Shown: positions 1 to 8,056 of the stretch, piece after piece | Position numbering within the stretch: position 1 is the stretch's first letter | Layout: each line of letters opens with the position of its first letter | Source: Paraburkholderia sp. BL23I1N1 | Lineage (GTDB): Bacteria > Pseudomonadota > Gammaproteobacteria > Burkholderiales > Burkholderiaceae | Direction of reading: 5' to 3' | NCBI RefSeq assembly: GCF_003610295.1 | Contig: NZ_RAPV01000001.1 | Span: 6,200,001 to 6,264,000, forward strand | Length of the DNA stretch: 64,000 bases | Translations under genes and position numbers: made by a program | Notes under the pieces: generated by a model | What the model was told of the DNA's origin: nothing | The model's database searches: none | The model's input: only the letters and a program-made list of their open reading frames with translations

Positions 1-380
1 ACCGTATCGAGCGTGAAACCCAGCACCGGCTCCAGCCCACGCAGCATGAAATGCAGGCTCGGAAAGCAGTCCGCGGCGATCAGGATACGGCGCCCAGCCA
101 GACGCTGGCGACCCAGTGCGCCAACGAACTTGGCGAACGCCTCGGTGACGTTTTCAGCAGCGAATACCGAATCCGTCGGTGCACCGATAAGCGTAGCCCA
201 CTGATCGAGCACTTGCTGACGCGCGGCCAACCCGTAGTCCCAACGCTGCAGATCAGGGCGGCACCAGTTCGATGCGAAGTTATCCAGCGCGGCGCGCACG
301 GCGTCTTCCTGTCCGGGGAACATGCCGACGGAGTGATACAGCAGCCAACCTGCCCGACTGGATTCAGTGGGGTAGTTCAT
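1..380 (-). CDS. class V aminotransferase-like PLP enzyme, 3' end outside the window
   Basis: The first 126 residues are present, starting at the ATG read from 380; the gene runs off the left edge. The start reads MNYPTESSRAGWLLYHSVG, followed by a segment on an aligned enzyme-body fold (AAENVTEAFAKFVGALG) and a stretch ILIAADCFPSLHFML that resembles the small-molecule side of class V aminotransferases and kynureninases. The PLP lysine lies beyond the edge, so the family call rests on the N-terminal pattern only. It is the last gene of a minus-strand run (aldolase, class I aminotransferase, porin), 36 bp after the porin, and is probably co-transcribed. A desulfurase or kynureninase is equally possible. 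Confidence 0.6.
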   Translation of the reverse strand, partial: MNYPTESSRAGWLLYHSVGMFPGQEDAVRAALDNFASNWCRPDLQRWDYGLAARQQVLDQWATLIGAPTDSVFAAENVTEAFAKFVGALGRQRLAGRRILIAADCFPSLHFMLRGLEPVLGFTLDT

Positions 381-416
381 AAATTACGTTCCTTGCAAAA
401 AAATAGCGGTCCCGAA

Positions 417-1487
417 CTAGAAGCTCTGGCGGATACCCACGGCCACACCGGTCTGGTTGTCATTGCCCGGCAACTCGGTAAATGCGCCGCCCGTCACGCG
501 GTTGTAGTCGACCGTGGCGTAGACCTGAGTGCGCTTCGACAGCGAATATTCAGCCAGCAGCACACCGGTGTAGCGCGTGCCTCCGTTGCCAGCGAGACCG
601 TTGACGTTTTTTATGTCGTCGTAATAGAACGCACCAGTGATCGCGAGCGCTGGATTAACCTGATAGGACGCTCCAGTGAAGACTGTCATGTCTCTACGCA
701 GGTTGGCCGCGAACGAGCCTGTCGTGACCGTACGGGTCGGATCGTTGAGCGCGCTGTCGATGAAACCGGTGGCGTCACTGCCGCCCATATAACCGAGGAA
801 CAGCGTGGCCGGCCCAATCCCGTAGTGTGCGCCTAGCCCCCACATGCGTTGCACGTTGTTGCTGAGGTCGCGCGCTTCCTGATACGTGCCGCCAACGCTG
901 AGAGTGCCCATGTCATACGACGTGCGGACGCTCCAGTTGCTGTTCTGGCTGAAGCTGCCCGGCTGCTGGCCGAATCCATAGGTGGCGCCGAGATGGAGAC
1001 CGCCGAAGTTGCCAGCGTAAGTGGCTGCATTGCTGATGCGGCCGACCGTCATAAAAAACGGCCATGAGTTGGCCGTGTAGTTGCCGACCGTCAGCGGATC
1101 GAACTCGCCGAACAGGTTGAATGCTTCGGTTCCCTGACGACCCAGCGTAAACGTGCCCAACCTGCCCGACAGACCAACATATGCATAGCGGCCGAAGAGG
1201 CTGCCACCCTGATCGAGCTGCCCCGTTTGCGGTTCGAAGCCGCTTTCCAGACGGAACACCGCTTTGAGTCCGCCACCGAGGTCCTCGTCCCCCTTGAGAC
1301 CCCAACGGCTGTTCGTGATCGCGCCGTTCGTCAACTGCACGCTGCTGTTGTTTGCCGAGTCGGCGTTAGTCGTGTAGCGCACGCTCTGGTCAACGATGCC
1401 GTACAACGTAACGCTGCTTTGCGCCATGGCACTGCCGCTCAGAGAGGCACCCAGGATCGCCATCACAGCGTGAAATTTGCGTTGCAT
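417..1487 (-). CDS. Gram-negative trimeric porin (OmpC-like)
   Basis: A 356-residue outer-membrane porin. A signal peptide (MQRKFHAVMAILGASLSGSA then MAQ) is followed by the family start SSVTLYGIVDQSVRYTTN, the motif SRWGLKGDEDLGGGLKAVF, and the conserved GRQGTEAFNLFGEFDP and YSLSKRTQVYATVDY segments. The C terminus ends in Phe (GIRQSF), as needed for BAM recognition. I chose the ATG at 1487 because an AGGAG box precedes it and the signal peptide begins there; an upstream in-frame ATG at 1571 gives an unlikely basic leader. It lies between two aminotransferases in one orientation, so it probably imports the substrate of that operon; the substrate itself is not readable. Confidence 0.93.
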   Translation of the reverse strand: MQRKFHAVMAILGASLSGSAMAQSSVTLYGIVDQSVRYTTNADSANNSSVQLTNGAITNSRWGLKGDEDLGGGLKAVFRLESGFEPQTGQLDQGGSLFGRYAYVGLSGRLGTFTLGRQGTEAFNLFGEFDPLTVGNYTANSWPFFMTVGRISNAATYAGNFGGLHLGATYGFGQQPGSFSQNSNWSVRTSYDMGTLSVGGTYQEARDLSNNVQRMWGLGAHYGIGPATLFLGYMGGSDATGFIDSALNDPTRTVTTGSFAANLRRDMTVFTGASYQVNPALAITGAFYYDDIKNVNGLAGNGGTRYTGVLLAEYSLSKRTQVYATVDYNRVTGGAFTELPGNDNQTGVAVGIRQSF

Positions 1488-1593
1488 ACTGCTCCTTTCC
1501 CTTTTCTTCGATTGAATAGCGCTCTCAGCGGCAAGCGCCGGTCTCCTGCGAGCGTGGGTACTGCACTGCAAAATCCGCGCGGCCGTGGCCGCG

Positions 1594-2754
1594 CTAGCGA
1601 CGGCGGGTCACGAATGTCTCGAGCCGGTCCATTGCTTCGATCAAACTGGCTTCACTACGCGCGTAACAAAGGCGAATCTGCTGCGCCGACGTTTCGCCGA
1701 AGGCGATGCCCGGTGCGAGCCCCACCCCCGCTTCGCGCACGGCACGCTTGCAGAACTCAAGCGTGTCGGACACACCGTCGACACTGAACATCAAATAGAA
1801 CGACGCATGGTTCGGCACCACCTCGACGCCGGGCAGTGCGCGTAGACGGTCAAGCGCAATCGTCTGGCCGACGCGGCAGCGCTCAACGAACGAGCGAACG
1901 AATGGCTCGCCCTCATTAAGGGCGACTACGGCACCCGCCTGAAGAAATGCCTGACCGCCGCTCGTGTTGAACTGGATCAGCTTCTCGAAGGTGTCGAGCA
2001 TCTGGCGCGGATACACCATCCATCCCATGCGCCAGCCTGTCATAGCCCACGCTTTGGAAAAGCTGTTAATCACGAAGACGGGGTCATCCGGCGTCGCGAT
2101 CTCCAGCATCGACGCCGCGTACGGGCGGTCATAGACAATGCGCTGATAAACCTCGTCGGCGAGGATGGCGATGCCGCGTGAACGTGCGAATTCGAGCAGT
2201 TGCCGCTGCTGCCCGTCTTCCAGCATCCAGCCGGTCGGGTTACCCGGCGACGCGTAGTAGATGGCTCGCGTGCGTGCGTCACATGCGTCGAACAGGCGCT
2301 GCAGATCGAGATGCCAGCCGTCGTCGCCACGGTTGAGCGGCACCTCGCGGACATGGCCGCCTGTCACGGTGACAGCGCGCAGGATGTTGGGCCACGACGG
2401 ACTCACGCACACGACGTTGTCGCCCGGTTCAATGATGGCCTGCGCGATGAGCATCACCGCGTTCATGCCGGAGCTGGTAGCGGCGATGCGCTCGTCTTCG
2501 ACGGTGACGCCGCACAGACGCGCGTAATAGCCGCCGATGGCGTCGCGCAGTTCGGGGATGCCGCGATTCTGCGAGTAAAAAGTCTGACCGGCAGCCAATG
2601 CACGGCTGGCCGCATCGCAGAACAGCTGGGGTGTCGGCAGGTCGCTTTCGCCGGCCCACAGACCAATGACGTCACTGCGTCCAACGCCAAGACGCCATAC
2701 GTCGATGATCGGCGAATCCGGCATCGACAGGATCGCTTCTCTCGTGATGTTCAT
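1594..2754 (-). CDS. class I/II PLP-dependent aminotransferase
   Basis: A 386-residue cytosolic fold-type I aminotransferase. The start (SMPDSPIIDVWRLGVGR) and the pair WAGESDLPTP and GIPELRDAIGGYYARLCGV match the aspartate aminotransferase superfamily. SPGNPTG and ADEVYQRIVY supply the PLP-contact Asn and Asp, and NSFSKAWAMTGWRMGW carries the Schiff-base lysine. The tail CYARSEASLIEAMDRLE has the substrate-carboxylate Arg. It follows the aldolase gene by 97 bp and precedes the porin by 106 bp on the same strand. Aldolase plus two aminotransferases suggests breakdown or rearrangement of an amino or keto acid, but the substrate is not readable. Confidence 0.9.
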   Translation of the reverse strand: MNITREAILSMPDSPIIDVWRLGVGRSDVIGLWAGESDLPTPQLFCDAASRALAAGQTFYSQNRGIPELRDAIGGYYARLCGVTVEDERIAATSSGMNAVMLIAQAIIEPGDNVVCVSPSWPNILRAVTVTGGHVREVPLNRGDDGWHLDLQRLFDACDARTRAIYYASPGNPTGWMLEDGQQRQLLEFARSRGIAILADEVYQRIVYDRPYAASMLEIATPDDPVFVINSFSKAWAMTGWRMGWMVYPRQMLDTFEKLIQFNTSGGQAFLQAGAVVALNEGEPFVRSFVERCRVGQTIALDRLRALPGVEVVPNHASFYLMFSVDGVSDTLEFCKRAVREAGVGLAPGIAFGETSAQQIRLCYARSEASLIEAMDRLETFVTRRR

Positions 2755-2851
2755 TGGGCCTCCAGCGAGTTCGTTTCAGGTAAGGGATGGCAGCAGTTCC
2801 CAGGCGAAACGCAGCCGGGATTCGGGTCAGAGTCGTCGTACTGTTCGTGTG

Positions 2852-3586
2852 TCATTGCGACACCTGCTTTAACGCCGACAGAAAACCTTGCTTGACCAGA
2901 TCGATGTCGTTGGCGCACACGGCCATCTGGTATCCGTTCGCAAACGCCTGACGTGCTGCTTTTGCGTCGCGCGTGAAGATGCCACACGGCAAGTCGTGCG
3001 CCCGCGCTGCACGCAGGATCCGCTCGCAATCGCGGCCGATCTGCTCGTTATCCCCCTCGCGCGACAGGGACAGATCGCCAGTACCGATGAACAGGTAGTC
3101 AACACCCGGCACTGCGGCGATGGCCTCGACATTGTCGACGCCATGAGCAGTCTCGATCAGCATGCCGACCGCCACTTCGCGATCCGCAGCCAGCATCGCG
3201 TCGACACCAGCCAGCAGCGGCCGCACACCACCGGCAGAACGATTACCGAATGGCGGGTAGCGTCCGGCCGACACCGCGCGACGCGCGTCCTCGGCAGTTT
3301 CGATGAGCGGTACCAGCACTGACGCCGCACCCGCGTCGAGCGCCCGGGCGATGGCGTGCGGCGAATTCTCGGCGCAGCGCGCAATGACCGGCAACCGCGT
3401 GCCGGCGACGCCGATCGCCGCCTCCAGCGTGCCGCGGTCCCAAAGGCCGTGCTGGAGATCGAGCACCAGCGCGTCCGGTTTGGCAAAGGTCGCAAATTCC
3501 GCCATCGGCACACTTCCAAGTGCAAGCCATATGAGGTCAAGCGGCTTCTTACCTAGTAGGGCTTGCTTGAAAGACTGGAAAAGCAT
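2852..3586 (-). CDS. HpcH/HpaI family aldolase
   Basis: A 244-residue class II metal-dependent aldolase that would cleave 4-hydroxy-2-oxo acids into pyruvate plus an aldehyde. Family landmarks are the active-site region LVLDLQHGLWDRGTLEAA, the substrate-loop segment SVLVPLIETAEDARRAV, GRYPPFGNRSAGG, and the metal-binding Glu in MLIETAHGVDNVEAIAAV followed by GVDYLFIGTGDLSLS. The start at 3586 has a GAGGAG box seven bases upstream; the longer reading frame from 3619 adds an unlikely acidic leader. It is the first gene of the minus-strand run towards the left edge, so its promoter should lie in 3587-3700. Confidence 0.88.
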   Translation of the reverse strand: MLFQSFKQALLGKKPLDLIWLALGSVPMAEFATFAKPDALVLDLQHGLWDRGTLEAAIGVAGTRLPVIARCAENSPHAIARALDAGAASVLVPLIETAEDARRAVSAGRYPPFGNRSAGGVRPLLAGVDAMLAADREVAVGMLIETAHGVDNVEAIAAVPGVDYLFIGTGDLSLSREGDNEQIGRDCERILRAARAHDLPCGIFTRDAKAARQAFANGYQMAVCANDIDLVKQGFLSALKQVSQ

Positions 3587-4248
3587 CGAAGACTCCTCGT
3601 CGGCGTGGGTGGCCCGCACCGGCGTTAGGTAATTGTATTTTCCGAATTCTGGATTCAGTTTGTCGAAACTGCGTTCAGACTAAGGAGGAAATATTTAGGT
3701 GTCAAGTATTTGTGCCGCCAGCGAGATTCCGCAGCTTTGGCCGCCGTGGACCGTGTGAAGGGCTGCCGGGTGTAACGCTGCCTATTGCACCTAGGGATGA
3801 CCCTGAGAGGAGTGCATTCTTCATACAGAACTTGCTCGCGTAGCAACCGCTCTTTTTCCATGTCGGCTGTCGCTATGAGTTTGCCCTTTTATTGGACAAG
3901 AAACTGCCGGGAGTCCAGCTGGCTGAGCTGATGCGACAACGCGGGCGGAAACGTCGATAGACCTTAGGCAGTCTTATCGAGTTAATCACGTAGGAACCCT
4001 TAATATTCATGATGTGCACCTGCATTGCTTCCGCGATGCTCAGCGCGCTTTGATGCGCCACCTCGATAGTCGTGGCTCCGTCCCCGACAATTTCCCACGT
4101 GAGCGTGCTTTTGTGACAAAAACATCATCTTGGGATCACGTTGGGGATGGTTTTGATAATCATATAGCCGGCCTCCCTCCGTTGAGGTAGAACGGCGAGC
4201 GTAGAGTCGAGGTGCTAAAGCGCCTTCACTATCCGCTCGATGTGATGT
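3587..4248. other. intergenic stretch without a convincing gene
   Basis: About 660 bp upstream of the aldolase. I find only short frames with no family resemblance. A minus-strand run near 3960-4110 contains a plausible-looking stretch (EIVGDGATTIEVAHQSALS) but has no start or neighbours that support it and may be a decayed fragment. The promoter of the aldolase operon should lie next to 3587. Confidence 0.5.
4149..4195. repeat. direct repeat, copy 1
   Basis: A stretch of about 47 bp beginning near GGTTTTGATAATCATATAGC and ending in TAGAACGGC. It recurs at 4338-4384 in the same orientation with a few mismatches. The IS6 transposase fragment lies between the copies. Confidence 0.7.
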
Positions 4249-4341
4249 CGACGGTGCAAACGGGCGGTCAGCAAGAGCTGGAGGATGGATGAGACCTACA
4301 TTCGAATCAGGGGTGAGTGGCGGTATCTCTACCGACGGTTC
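4249..4341 (+). pseudogene. IS6-family transposase fragment
   Basis: About 30 codons of an IS6 (IS26-like) DDE transposase. The frame reads KSWRMDETYIRIRGEWRYLY, the segment around the first catalytic Asp (MDETYI) that is nearly invariant in the family. It is cut off at a TGA where the second direct repeat begins. No start, no second Asp and no Glu remain, so this is an inactive scrap. C-terminal scraps of the same family occur at 52245 and 54976. Confidence 0.75.
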
Positions 4342-4384
4342 TGATAATCATATAGCCGGCCTGCCTCCGTTCCATTAGAACGGC
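4338..4384. repeat. direct repeat, copy 2
   Basis: Second copy of the 4149-4195 repeat, offset by 188 bp. The shared core TGATAATCATATAGCCGGCC is identical, followed by CCTCCGTT and TAGAACGGC. Confidence 0.7.
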
Positions 4385-4716
4385 TGGCTCATAGCGCGTG
4401 GGATTTCGAGGTAGTGAAGTGCCCCATGAAGGACGATGCTCAGCGTACTGTCTTTTACGTTGTGGCCCAATTCCTTAAAGCCTTCCAAACCGACCGCAAT
4501 GTGGAGGTTAGTCGAATACCCAAACCACAGATATTTCTGCTCCCCTTGGCCGCGGATTCGGTCGGGCGACAGTCATGAACCGACGAAATCGGGAGGCAGA
4601 TTGGGAGGCAGATACGGTTGCGAACGACTGCTTTTGACTGCGGCCGACTGCGGTGCAGTTGCGCCAAGCCGTTGATTCTTAGTAAAATGTACATGCAGCG
4701 TTATACCCTGATTCGC
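4385..4716. other. intergenic stretch before the tRNA remnant
   Basis: No supported gene. A short in-sequence duplication (GGGAGGCAGATTGGGAGGCA) lies near 4590-4610. An integrase is often found next to such a tRNA end, but I cannot recognise one here. Confidence 0.4.
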
Positions 4717-4762
4717 ACTTTTAATCCGTTGGTCACAGCTTCGAATCCCGTACGGCCTACCA
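4717..4762 (+). tRNA. 3' half of a tRNA-Lys-like gene (probable att scar)
   Basis: The segment runs from the anticodon loop (CTTTTAA, anticodon TTT, Lys) through the variable and T arms to ACGGCCTACCA with an encoded CCA. The 5' half is missing: the bases before 4717 cannot pair with the 3' acceptor strand. The T arm reads CTTCGAATC where GTTCGAATC is expected, which breaks a T-stem pair. A lone tRNA 3' end is the usual footprint of an element integrated by a tyrosine recombinase. The hairpin to the right implies that the inserted DNA lies to the left of this site. Confidence 0.6.
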
Positions 4763-4785
4763 GCGATTATCTGTTGTGAAACCAA

Positions 4786-4806
4786 GGGCCCGCGCAAAAC
4801 GGGCCC
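4786..4806 (+). terminator. hairpin after the tRNA remnant
   Basis: Seven-base arms GGGCCCG and CGGGCCC around CGCAAAA. It sits 23 bp after the tRNA end, where tRNA genes often carry a terminator. There is no T-run on the plus strand. Confidence 0.45.
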
Positions 4807-5365
4807 CTGATCAATGACGTTCCTGAGACTTCAACCGAAGATTTCAAGACCGCTTGCTCGAGCTGAAGCATACGCGCCACGATGCCACTGGGCTTCTTGT
4901 CGCCTTGTCCGAATCCCTGTCGGATCGAACGTCGACGCTGGCGACCGGATGAAGCCTGTCACCATGTATCTCCTTCGCCAGACGCGTTTCCACTTCCTGC
5001 CAGATCTGGCGCCTGGCAAGATCGCCGCGGCAGTCGCGCTTCGGCAAATCGTAACCTGCGTTAATGCGTTTGGTTGGCTCAATGACTGATCCCCTCGCCC
5101 TCACTTGCGCGGTCTCTCGCGGTCCTCTTTCAATAATAAAAAATTGCGCCTGAAGATTCCGCGCTGAAACGAGAGACAACAACAAGGTAGCGAGCAAGTA
5201 ACTACCACCACAAGGGATTCAATAACACCATTCCAGTCTGAATCGATCACGTTGCATTCGCCAGTCAAACGTCTATATTTGGCAGATGAAACCTCGCTCC
5301 TGCCTGAACCCATGTTTTGACCGGAACAGGTTTATGCCGCAATGCGTGCCTGAAGGCAGCGAATC
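4807..5365. other. stretch without a confident gene
   Basis: Several overlapping short frames occur. A minus-strand frame over about 4815-4935 (GIVARMLQLEQAVLKSS) looks mildly protein-like but is interrupted. Nothing here matches a family I know. Confidence 0.4.
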
Positions 5366-5792
5366 ATGGGTTGGCTGAAACTCGCGCTGATCGTCGCTAT
5401 CGTCGTCGCTGTCGCAAAAGGCCTCCAGCTGTTCAACAGGCACTGCCGGCGCCGGTTCGGCCACTCCTTCTTGACAACGCGCGGATTCTGGCTCACCGCC
5501 ATCGCGATCAATCTTCTCTGGTGGGCTTCTATTTCTGGGGAAAGCATACCTTCAGCACACGACAACATCCGACGGAATCATCCTGATGGCCTTCGGGCTT
5601 GCCGCCGTTGCATGGCTGCTGTACGAGAATATCCGCGACACCGATCTCGTCCACGGCATCGGTGGTTCGACGCTGCAACTGCTCCTGTTTTTTCCGCTCA
5701 CACTCTACAGCTTTCTGTTGCTGATCATGGGCATGATCTTCGTGCTGGTCGCCTCGTACAAGGCGGGCCCCGCACTCCTCATGGATCGCTGA
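5366..5792 (+). pseudogene. small multi-pass membrane protein broken by frameshifts
   Basis: A hydrophobic protein can be followed only by changing frame twice. It starts MGWLKLALIVAIVVAVAKGL and continues to a second membrane segment FWLTAIAINLLWW near 5515. It then moves to the next frame (FYFWGKHTFS) and finally to the frame that runs from DGIILMAFGLAAVAWLLYEN to the stop at 5792, with a third and fourth membrane span (LLFFPLTLYSFLLLIMGMIF). All three parts are membrane-like and contiguous, which suggests one decayed gene of about 140 codons. The family is unknown to me. Sequencing error is an alternative. Confidence 0.5.
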
Positions 5793-5852
5793 CACCACAA
5801 CGTGAGTCGAAGCGCGGCGCCAGACGCGCTCAAACTGGCGCCGTTACCAATG

Positions 5853-6449
5853 TCAGAATAGTCCCACAGGTTCTTTCGACCGGTCCCCGCTGTAGATAAT
5901 GAGTTCGCTGCGCGGCGCGGTATTTCCTACACCGCCAACGGTGTACTGGATATCGACGCATTCCATATCAAACTGCGCGAACAACGCCCTCATCGCCGGG
6001 TGGTTATTGAGCGTCAGGATCGCCCGCCCCCGCAACCCGCCCAGCATCCCCGCCATACGCTCGTACTGTTCAAATTCAAACGGCAGGCCGCAGCCCTCTG
6101 TTTCCCAGTATGGGGGCAAGATAGAAAAAAGTGTGTGGCCGATCGTACCGGTCCATGCAAACATGCCAGTCCAGCTTTTCGATATACGCTCCCGACAGCC
6201 TGAGATGGGTCGCCGACAGCGTCTCCTCCTGGCGCAACAGATTGAGCCCCGGCGACGAAGTCGTCACGGTACCGAAAGTCCGCCCTTCAACCCGGCCGCC
6301 GAATCAGTTAGTTCTACTGGAGGTAGTAGAAGCGCGCTGCACGCTGGATGTCGGTCAGTGTGTGACTCTTCGAGGTGATGCTGCACCACGCGGTGTATGT
6401 CCGCGAGCCGCCGCTTGCCGCCTATCCACAGAATGATCGGCATCGCCAT
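5853..6449 (-). pseudogene. D12-class adenine DNA methyltransferase (Dam), broken
   Basis: Pieces of a Dam-type N6-adenine methyltransferase lie in order on the minus strand but in different frames. From 6449 the N terminus reads MAMPIILWIGGKRRLADI (the SAM-binding FxGxK-like start), which continues directly into HRVVQHHLEE, so a central piece encoding the catalytic-cofactor region has been deleted. Next come LSATHLRLSGAYIEKLDWHV and, in another frame, PPYWETEGCGLPFEFEQYE, the remnant of the DPPY catalytic motif. AILTLNNHPAMRALF and ELIIYSGDR give the C terminus. The typical length is about 270 residues; this copy cannot be active. Such enzymes are often carried by phages and integrative elements. 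Confidence 0.75.
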
Positions 6450-6464
6450 TCACATCTCCTCTGC

Positions 6465-7514
6465 TCACCGCTCCACGCGCACATCCAGGTCGTCCAGAAA
6501 CGGTTCCTGCTGGGTCTCACCGCGGTCCGTGCGACGTAATCCACGCTCACGCATTGAGCTACGCCGACGTATCCCTTCATTCCGGCCGATGCGTCCGGTG
6601 TCGGGCCGGTCGTGCTGGACCGGCATCGTCTGCACGAAGTCTGTGATCATTTCCGCCAGGCTCCGGTCATCGGCACTCTGCGAGCCAGCCATCGCGTGAA
6701 CGACGCCTTGCCATGCTTCGAGCGGCCCAGCGTGTGCGTGCCACAAGGCAAGGCGGGTCGGCTCGCCCAGCCCCGATCGCCAGTAACGTGGTATTTCTCC
6801 ACGCGCGCTCAGATGCACGACAGCCTGTTTCGGATAGCGCCGCGTTTCGCCACGGGCGAGTCGCGGCGTCGCATTGGCCTCCACGCCGTGCTCGCGCAAC
6901 TGCCCGGCAAACCGATCGCGCCAGCGTTGCAGGTCCTGCCTGCGCGGGTTGAGCCGCCTGCCGTCCGGCCCGCGTACCTGCACGCTCAGATGCACATGCG
7001 GGTGCGCTTCGTCATCGTGCGCCGCAAAGACATACCGTCTGCCGTCGCCGAATTCCGCAGCCGCGAACGCACGCGCGGCGTTGCGCACCGCCTGCCGGTC
7101 CGTCCCCGGTGGCATTGACAGCAACACGTTGAACACCTCCCGCCTGCGGCTTTCCTCCGGAATACCCCACCCACCGAGGAGCCACGCATCCGTGAGATCG
7201 TGCAGCGCCTCGCGACCCAGCACGGTCATCCCGTCCTGGTCCTCGAGTTCCACTTTCCCGTTACGGGAGATGTAGCGCAGATGACGACGCACAGCACCCA
7301 TGCCCTGCGCGCTCGACGCCTTGTTCGTGATCTTGACCATCACCTCGGGGATACGCCTGAGCGTGCGGGCGAGCTGCTCGCGCATGCGTCGCACGTCCCG
7401 CTGGAGTTCGCCGCGCGACACACGCGGTGCCCGCACGTGCCGCAGCGGATCGTGAAAGAGCCGGTCACCCCAGTTCAGCAGCATCTGATCGACGTATGTC
7501 TTCGGAAAAGGCAT
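6465..7514 (-). CDS. relaxase, MOBP / VirD2-like
   Basis: A 349-residue DNA-nicking enzyme that would cut oriT and pilot the strand into the recipient. The catalytic tyrosine is probably Y81 in RRHLRYISRNG. The three-histidine metal motif follows at H166 and 171-175 (HDDEAHPHVHLSVQ). The C-terminal third is basic and low in structure, as in VirD2 proteins that carry a T4CP-directed signal. It is the last gene of the transfer operon and starts 1 bp after the MobC stop (7516), with a GGAG box inside that gene. No oriT could be assigned. Confidence 0.87.
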   Translation of the reverse strand: MPFPKTYVDQMLLNWGDRLFHDPLRHVRAPRVSRGELQRDVRRMREQLARTLRRIPEVMVKITNKASSAQGMGAVRRHLRYISRNGKVELEDQDGMTVLGREALHDLTDAWLLGGWGIPEESRRREVFNVLLSMPPGTDRQAVRNAARAFAAAEFGDGRRYVFAAHDDEAHPHVHLSVQVRGPDGRRLNPRRQDLQRWRDRFAGQLREHGVEANATPRLARGETRRYPKQAVVHLSARGEIPRYWRSGLGEPTRLALWHAHAGPLEAWQGVVHAMAGSQSADDRSLAEMITDFVQTMPVQHDRPDTGRIGRNEGIRRRSSMRERGLRRTDRGETQQEPFLDDLDVRVER

Positions 7515-7515
7515 C

Positions 7516-8046
7516 CTAGCGACTCCAGCGATCGAGATTGGCGCGCAGCACCTGCATGACTGTACGCAGGTGCGTATCGATCACGGCACGGGCTCCCTCG
7601 ATCATGTGCGTCATGTGCGCCGCGTCGCGCGCATCACCATGCGCCTGCAACCGTCCGAGCAACGTCATGATCGTGGCCAGATGCTGGTTCGAGTCCGCAA
7701 GCAGTCGCATCTCCCGCTCGCCCAGTTGCGGCTCATGCACAAGCTGCGCACGGATCACGGCAACCACCCAGCGATTGACATTCAGTCCACTCGCCAGCGC
7801 ACGCTGTCTGGCCGCGTCAAGTTCCTCCTGTGTGAGCCGGACTTCGATGCGTTCGCGATGCCCGTCGACCGGAAGGCGACGCAGCTCACGTTCAGGCACT
7901 GTGTCTGGCGGCTCGTCCTGACCCAGCACACCGTGGACCAGTTGCCGCACACCATCGGCCGCCGTGACGCCGTGAAGGACGCACCACGCCTCCCAGCGTG
8001 GCTTCGCCGGTCCGAGATCCACACACAGTCGCATACGCGTGGTCAT
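7516..8046 (-). CDS. MobC-like relaxosome protein
   Basis: A 176-residue DNA-binding accessory protein expected to help the relaxase open oriT. The middle part reads RIEVRLTQEELDAARQRALA then GLNVNRWVVAVIRAQL, the ribbon-helix-helix pattern of MobC and plant-type mobilisation proteins. A helical tail (LADSNQHLATIMTLLGRLQA) probably dimerises. I start it at the ATG read from 8046, which has a GTAGGAG box and lies 10 bp after the stop of the upstream gene. The longer open frame to 8250 overlaps that gene by 194 bp and is Arg/Pro-rich noise. Confidence 0.75.
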   Translation of the reverse strand: MTTRMRLCVDLGPAKPRWEAWCVLHGVTAADGVRQLVHGVLGQDEPPDTVPERELRRLPVDGHRERIEVRLTQEELDAARQRALASGLNVNRWVVAVIRAQLVHEPQLGEREMRLLADSNQHLATIMTLLGRLQAHGDARDAAHMTHMIEGARAVIDTHLRTVMQVLRANLDRWSR

Positions 8047-8056
8047 GCGCGTGCTC

